From Enterobacter ludwigii (GTDB lineage: Bacteria > Pseudomonadota > Gammaproteobacteria > Enterobacterales > Enterobacteriaceae), in NCBI GenBank assembly GCA_900068845.1, contig CEFQ01000005.1, positions 802,475-866,474 of the forward strand: a stretch of 64,000 nt of DNA, read 5' to 3'. Position 1 is the stretch's first letter, and each line of letters starts with the position of its first letter. This document shows positions 59,930 through 64,000 of this stretch, in pieces. The notes beneath the pieces were generated by a model. That model had not been told where the DNA came from, did no database searches, and saw only the letters and a program-made list of their open reading frames with translations. A program made the translations under genes and the position numbers.

Positions 59930-60529
59930 ATGACTCGTAGCCATTTTTTTGCCCACCTTTCCCGTCTCAAACTGATCAATCGCTGGCCATTGATGCGCAA
60001 TGTGCGCACCGAAAATGTCTCCGAGCACAGCTTGCAGGTTGCGATGGTTGCCCACGCCTTAGCCATCATTAAAAACAAAAAATTTAATGGCAACCTGAAC
60101 GCCGAGCGCATCGCCATGCTGGCGCTGTATCACGATGCCAGCGAAGTGCTGACTGGAGATTTGCCCACGCCGGTGAAGTACTACAATGCGCAGATCGCGC
60201 ATGAATACAAAAAAATTGAGAAGATTGCGCAGCAGAAACTCATCGATATGCTGCCCCCCGAATTGCAGGATGCCTATCGCCCATTGATTGATGAACATTT
60301 GCACACTGAGAGTGAGCAATCCGTGGTGAAACAAGCAGATGCACTCTGCGCCTATGTGAAGTGTCTCGAAGAGCTTTCGGCGGGCAATAACGAGTTTTTG
60401 CTGGCCAAAGCGCGTCTGGAAAAAACCCTGTCGCAGCGGCGATCGCCGGAAATGGATTATTTTGTCGAGGTATTTATTCCCAGCTTTAGCCTGTCGCTCG
60501 ATGAGATTTCACAAGATACACCGCTATAA
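59930..60529 (+). CDS. yfbR: 5'-deoxynucleotidase YfbR
   Basis: A 199-aa HD-domain phosphohydrolase that removes phosphate from deoxyribonucleoside 5'-monophosphates. The metal site is formed by His in [12 protein letters not shown], the HD pair in [14 protein letters not shown], and a distal Asp in [15 protein letters not shown]. Length equals E. coli YfbR. It follows alaA by 122 bp with a terminator between. Confidence 0.96.
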   Translation: MTRSHFFAHLSRLKLINRWPLMRNVRTENVSEHSLQVAMVAHALAIIKNKKFNGNLNAERIAMLALYHDASEVLTGDLPTPVKYYNAQIAHEYKKIEKIAQQKLIDMLPPELQDAYRPLIDEHLHTESEQSVVKQADALCAYVKCLEELSAGNNEFLLAKARLEKTLSQRRSPEMDYFVEVFIPSFSLSLDEISQDTPL

Positions 60530-60532
60530 AGA

Positions 60533-60556
60533 AACGGGCCGTATTATTGGCCCGTT
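60533..60556. terminator. Hairpin between yfbR and hxpA
   Basis: AACGGGCC (60533-60540) pairs with GGCCCGTT (60549-60556). Read leftward TTTCTTTAT follows; it lies between two convergent stops and probably serves both. Confidence 0.65.
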
Positions 60557-60559
60557 ACT

Positions 60560-61219
60560 TCATTCAGTGATAGAGAGCGTAAATTCGCCATCACTCTCTT
60601 TCCTCACCATTACAGGTTCGAGCGTAGCCACGCGGAAGGTCACTTCATTGAGGCGCGGCGCATCGGCAGGTGCGTTCATCGCAATCACTGCACTGCCAGC
60701 GTCCAGACCTGAAAGTATGCCCGCAGGTGCATCCTCCACCACGACGCACTGCGTTGCTGAAAGCCCTAACCGTTCGGCACCCAACAGATAAGGCTCTGGA
60801 TTCGGCTTACCGTGCTTAATGTTCTCAGCAGTAATAAATACGTCTGGCATCGGTAGATTGGCTGCTTTGTGGCGTGCGTGAGCGACCGGAATCGAACCTG
60901 AAGTCACAATAGCCCACGAGATCTGCAACTCGTTCAACGTGTTCAGTAACGCTAACGCACCGGGAATAGCCTGGACGCCTTGCGTGTCTTCCGCTTCTAA
61001 GCGTTCAAGCCAGAGAAATTCCGCCTGAATCGCTTCTTCCGATTGTCCTGCCATAAAATGGCGCAGCGAATTTATAGCAGGCTTCCCATGTATATAGCTC
61101 AGCACCTCTTCAGCCGAAAAGCCGTGACGCTCGCCCCAAAGTGACCATGCGCGAACCACTGCCGGCAGTGAATCTACCAATGTGCCGTCTAAATCAAACA
61201 GAAAACCCTTGTACTTCAC
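60560..61219 (-). CDS. hxpA: Hexitol/sugar phosphatase HxpA (YfbT), HAD family
   Basis: A 219-aa HAD-superfamily sugar-phosphate phosphatase. The nucleophile Asp is in GFLFDLDGTLVDS (motif I), the Ser/Thr in AIVTSGS (motif II), the Lys in HGKPNPEPYLL (motif III) and the acids in VVVEDAPAGILSG (motif IV). It matches E. coli YfbT (216 aa), which acts on sugar and hexitol phosphates. It lies 14 bp after yfbU on the same strand. Confidence 0.94.
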   Translation of the reverse strand: MKYKGFLFDLDGTLVDSLPAVVRAWSLWGERHGFSAEEVLSYIHGKPAINSLRHFMAGQSEEAIQAEFLWLERLEAEDTQGVQAIPGALALLNTLNELQISWAIVTSGSIPVAHARHKAANLPMPDVFITAENIKHGKPNPEPYLLGAERLGLSATQCVVVEDAPAGILSGLDAGSAVIAMNAPADAPRLNEVTFRVATLEPVMVRKESDGEFTLSITE

Positions 61220-61233
61220 GCGTCGCTCCTTAT

Positions 61234-61728
61234 TCAGGCATTGATAATCTGCGCGATTTCATTCGCGCTAAGATGATATTGACGCGGACAAGTGTGCCAC
61301 ACCGTTAGCATGCGTTGGTATTTTTCCCACATCGGCGTTTGGGCATTAAAGCCGTGCGTGCCGGAATCAAAGTGGGTATAGCGCCCTTCAACATTCACCA
61401 TAAAGCGCACATAACCGAGATAACGTGCTTCAGTCGCGGCGTCAAAGCCAAGAAAAGCCAGGCGACGTTCGTCAAGGGAGCTGGCATCTTTGAGGTTCGA
61501 CCAGGAAACATGCAGCGCGTGATGCATTTCCATAATATCGATGAGCAGGCGACAAGTCGCTTCGGTAAGCTCACCAAATTCCTTATCCAGTTCACGTAAC
61601 TGTAAGCCATAGCCGCGTTCAATGATGGTTTGATAACGACGATAGCGCTCCGCGTTATCGGGTTCGAGCATTGCCATCATTTTGTATTGATTGGAGAGGA
61701 TGAGTCGTTGTGCGTGAGTCATTTCCAT
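61234..61728 (-). CDS. yfbU: Conserved protein YfbU
   Basis: A 164-aa protein nearly identical in length and sequence to E. coli YfbU ([33 protein letters not shown]). All-helical, soluble, of unknown function. It probably shares a transcript with hxpA; a hairpin separates it from yfbV. Confidence 0.96.
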   Translation of the reverse strand: MEMTHAQRLILSNQYKMMAMLEPDNAERYRRYQTIIERGYGLQLRELDKEFGELTEATCRLLIDIMEMHHALHVSWSNLKDASSLDERRLAFLGFDAATEARYLGYVRFMVNVEGRYTHFDSGTHGFNAQTPMWEKYQRMLTVWHTCPRQYHLSANEIAQIINA

Positions 61729-61793
61729 GGTTTGCTCCCGGACCTGAGCGGCCGCTTAAGATTTAAACAATGTAGAAATGATTACACAAGTTA

Positions 61794-61819
61794 AGTGATG
61801 CGTATCTGCCCGCATCACT
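61794..61819. terminator. Hairpin between yfbV and yfbU
   Basis: AGTGATGCG (61794-61802) pairs with CGCATCACT (61811-61819). The T-rich tail is weak leftward (TTAACTT) and better rightward (TTTCTTT), so its role for yfbV is uncertain. Confidence 0.5.
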
Positions 61820-61879
61820 TTTCTTTGATTTGAACCGGGATTTGGCTCAAATTCTCCGGCAGGTAAAAGCGTTAGCGGA

Positions 61880-62332
61880 TCAAAGATCGTCGAGGAAAGT
61901 ACGATCAAGCTGTTTAAAAGCGCGCTTTAATACATCGGCGAGCGACTGATACGTTGGCTTACCATCGACAGGAGCAATCGCCTGCCCCGCCTCTTCCAGT
62001 TTAGTACGCACTTCATGGAACCACTGCAGCAGCGTCGGCGGCAACGGCGTCACAGAACGTTTACCCAACCACCACAAACCTTGCATTGGCAAGCTGCAAG
62101 CAAACAGCGCGGTAGCTATGGCTGGACCAAGTTGTCCACCCAACGCGATTTGCCATGTGAGGGTGAAAATCGCCAGCGGCGGCATAAAACGAATGGCAAA
62201 GCGGGTTGCATTTACCACACGATTTTCAGGAAACACCGGCGCCAGGCGCTTGTCTGCAGGCCAGGTCTTCATGTATCGCTGTCCGCGCTGGAACAATCTG
62301 AACCAACCGGGATTGTCTGTCTCATTCGCCAT
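61880..62332 (-). CDS. yfbV: Inner-membrane protein YfbV (UPF0208)
   Basis: A 150-aa protein of the UPF0208/YfbV family with two transmembrane helices (about 45-90; [18 protein letters not shown] and [18 protein letters not shown]) and the conserved end [13 protein letters not shown]. In E. coli it affects the organisation of the Ter macrodomain. The start at 62332 has GAGG at six bases; the frame is open to 62356. Divergent from ackA, as in E. coli. Confidence 0.94.
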   Translation of the reverse strand: MANETDNPGWFRLFQRGQRYMKTWPADKRLAPVFPENRVVNATRFAIRFMPPLAIFTLTWQIALGGQLGPAIATALFACSLPMQGLWWLGKRSVTPLPPTLLQWFHEVRTKLEEAGQAIAPVDGKPTYQSLADVLKRAFKQLDRTFLDDL

Positions 62333-62670
62333 GATAGACCTCAAATAAATCTGCAATATTTAAAATAAACCGATAACTACACAACTTTACGTGACATCCT
62401 TCAAAAGTTTTTGTCTTTGCGGGTGACAGTGAGTATTCTGACGCCGTTTCAATGACACTACCGGAAGCTTTAGTTCAATAAAAGAGCGGCCAGAGCCATG
62501 TTTTACTAAGTGCTTATCAAAAATAAGCGTAAAATCACCAAAATTTTTTGCATGTCAGTGAGTTTTTGACTAGCACATGATGTTTATCATTAACCTACCA
62601 GCTTTCATGGGCTACGCTGTTAGTCTGATTGCGTTTTTTTTAGCCACTATTTAACCAAATAGGTACTTCC
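62333..62670. promoter_or_regulatory. ackA: ackA upstream region
   Basis: 338 bp without a gene between divergent yfbV and ackA. TTGACT at 62566-62571 is a possible -35; the -10 partner is unclear. A C-rich/T-rich leader follows. Confidence 0.35.
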
Positions 62671-63873
62671 ATGTCGACGAAGTTAGTTCTGGTTCTGAAC
62701 TGCGGCAGTTCTTCACTTAAGTTTGCCATCATCAACCCTGTTACCGGTGACGAATACCTGTCCGGTTTGGCTGAGTGTTTCCATTTACCGGAAGCACGCA
62801 TTAAGTGGAAACTGGATGGCAGTAAACAAGAAGCACAGCTTGGTGCGGGTGCGGCACACAGCGAAGCACTGAACTTCATGGTTAAAACTATTCTGGCACA
62901 AAAACCAGAGCTTTCGGCACAAATCGCTGCAATTGGTCATCGTATCGTTCACGGCGGCGAACAGCTGACCAAATCGGTCATTATTGACGAGTCGGTTATT
63001 CAGGGCATCAAAGATGCGTCTTCCTTTGCGCCACTGCACAATCCTGCACATCTGATCGGTATAGATGAAGCGCTGAAAAACTTCCCGCATCTTTCTGATA
63101 AAAATGTGGCGGTTTTTGACACGGCGTTCCATCAGACAATGCCGGAAGAGTCATATCTCTATGCTCTGCCGTACAAACTGTATAAAGAACACGGCGTTCG
63201 TCGCTACGGCGCACACGGCACCAGCCACTTCTATGTGACGCAGGAAGCCGCCAAAATGCTGAACAAGCCCGTTAGCGAATTGAACATCATCACTTGTCAC
63301 CTCGGCAATGGCGGTTCAGTCTCCGCTATCCGCAACGGTCAATGTGTTGATACGTCAATGGGCTTAACGCCATTAGAAGGTCTGGTCATGGGCACACGCA
63401 GCGGTGACATCGATCCTGCCATCATCTTCTTCCTGCATGACGCGTTGGGCATGAGCGTTGACGCCATTAACAAACTGCTGACCAAAGAGTCTGGTCTGTT
63501 GGGTCTGACTGAAGTCACCAGCGACTGCCGTTACGTTGAAGACAACTACGCCACCAAAGACGATGCCAAGCGTGCAATGGACGTCTTCTGCCACCGCCTG
63601 GCGAAATATATCGGCAGCTACACTGCGCTGATGGAAGGTCGTCTGGATGCCGTGGTATTCACCGGTGGTATCGGTGAGAACGCCGCGATGGTGCGCGAAC
63701 TGGCACTGCAGAAACTGGGCCTGCTTGGCTTTGACGTTGATCACGAGCGCAACCTGGCAGCACGCTTCGGCAAATCCGGCTTCATCAATAAGGAAGGCAC
63801 TCGCCCGGCCGTGGTGATCCCAACCAACGAAGAGTTGGTGATTGCTCAAGACGCCGCGCGTCTCACCGCTTAA
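62671..63873 (+). CDS. ackA: Acetate kinase
   Basis: The 400-aa ASKHA-fold enzyme converts acetyl phosphate plus ADP to acetate plus ATP, the last step of the Pta-AckA pathway. Motifs are [13 protein letters not shown] (phosphate 1), [24 protein letters not shown] and [14 protein letters not shown] (adenosine site). Length equals E. coli AckA. It heads the ackA-pta operon, with a hairpin between the two. Confidence 0.98.
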   Translation: MSTKLVLVLNCGSSSLKFAIINPVTGDEYLSGLAECFHLPEARIKWKLDGSKQEAQLGAGAAHSEALNFMVKTILAQKPELSAQIAAIGHRIVHGGEQLTKSVIIDESVIQGIKDASSFAPLHNPAHLIGIDEALKNFPHLSDKNVAVFDTAFHQTMPEESYLYALPYKLYKEHGVRRYGAHGTSHFYVTQEAAKMLNKPVSELNIITCHLGNGGSVSAIRNGQCVDTSMGLTPLEGLVMGTRSGDIDPAIIFFLHDALGMSVDAINKLLTKESGLLGLTEVTSDCRYVEDNYATKDDAKRAMDVFCHRLAKYIGSYTALMEGRLDAVVFTGGIGENAAMVRELALQKLGLLGFDVDHERNLAARFGKSGFINKEGTRPAVVIPTNEELVIAQDAARLTA

Positions 63874-63883
63874 AAACACTTCT

Positions 63884-63914
63884 CTCCGTCAGCTTAGGCT
63901 GACGGAGTTGTTTT
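63884..63914 (+). terminator. Hairpin/terminator between ackA and pta
   Basis: CTCCGTCAGC (63884-63893) pairs with GCTGACGGAG (63898-63907) around TTAG, followed by TTGTTTT. It could lower the ratio of pta to ackA transcript. Confidence 0.8.
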
Positions 63915-63946
63915 AGACAGTCTGCAACACCTGAGAGGTTTCTATC

Positions 63947-64000
63947 GTGTCACGTACAATTATGCTCATTCCTACCGGCACTAGCGTCGGCTTGACCAGC
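63947..64000 (+). CDS. pta: Phosphate acetyltransferase, N-terminal fragment
   Basis: The last 18 codons read (M)SRTIMLIPTGTSVGLTS, the start of enteric Pta, from a GTG codon with GAGAGG eight bases upstream; E. coli pta also starts this way. The window ends in the N-terminal regulatory domain. Pta makes acetyl phosphate from acetyl-CoA for AckA. Confidence 0.95.
   Translation, partial: MSRTIMLIPTGTSVGLTS

Noticed and set aside
1..64000. CRISPR arrays, insertion sequences, integrases, toxin-antitoxin pairs.
   Set aside because: No regularly spaced direct repeats, transposase motifs or recombinase motifs were seen in the sequence or the translated frames.

Overview
The window is chromosomal DNA from a gamma-proteobacterium of the order Enterobacterales, most likely an Erwiniaceae member such as Pantoea or Erwinia. 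Gene order and protein sequences follow the Escherichia coli region from yejK through rcsDBC, gyrA, nrdAB and nuo to ackA-pta, but with many enteric blocks missing or replaced. The genus is an inference from synteny and protein similarity recalled from memory; no search was run.

Layout. 1-3.6 kb: the end of an autotransporter barrel, yejK (nucleoid protein), yejL-yejM (lipid A/LpxC control) and tRNA-Pro(GGG). 3.6-9 kb, accessory: arsRBC arsenic resistance, a small unknown gene behind a Pho-box-like site, a lone 4'-phosphopantetheinyl transferase, and yojI with a Fur-box-like site. 9-12.4 kb: alkB and apbE, two unannotated-size small proteins (37 and 52 aa), then a DUF1348 protein and a TetR regulator sharing a promoter with twin operators. 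12.4-14 kb: an OmpC-type porin and the divergent sRNA micF. 14.1-19.9 kb, accessory: a type I secretion operon (Ig-repeat surface protein, ABC exporter, HlyD adaptor) with a leader full of inverted repeats. 19.9-27.3 kb: a YbjJ-like MFS transporter and the Rcs phosphorelay rcsD-rcsB / rcsC. 27.4-35.3 kb: gyrA, ubiG, nrdA-nrdB-yfaE with NrdR and DnaA sites. 35.3-40.9 kb: a CinA-like protein, elaB, opgD, elaA and a membrane HdeD-like protein fused to a putative cysteine-peptidase-like domain. 41-56 kb: the full 13-gene nuo operon (complex I, fused nuoCD). 56.7-64 kb: lrhA, alaA, yfbR, hxpA, yfbU, yfbV, ackA and the start of pta.

How the parts work together. Much of the window concerns the cell envelope and its surveillance: YejM controls LpxC, RcsCDB senses outer-membrane stress, OpgD makes periplasmic glucans, and OmpC/MicF balance porins. 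The type I secretion operon sits between the porin/MicF locus and rcsD, and LrhA is a regulator of motility and surface traits. The second theme is core metabolism: complex I, acetate kinase/phosphotransacetylase, alanine synthesis, and deoxynucleotide supply (NrdAB, YfaE, YfbR).

The least conventional items are the compact type I secreted Ig-repeat protein without visible RTX repeats, the HdeD/peptidase-like fusion, the Fur-like and Pho-like sites in the tRNA-flanking accessory block, a two-copy palindromic repeat, and a perfect 10-2-10 palindrome upstream of nuoA. No insertion sequences, integrases, CRISPR arrays or rRNA genes were seen.
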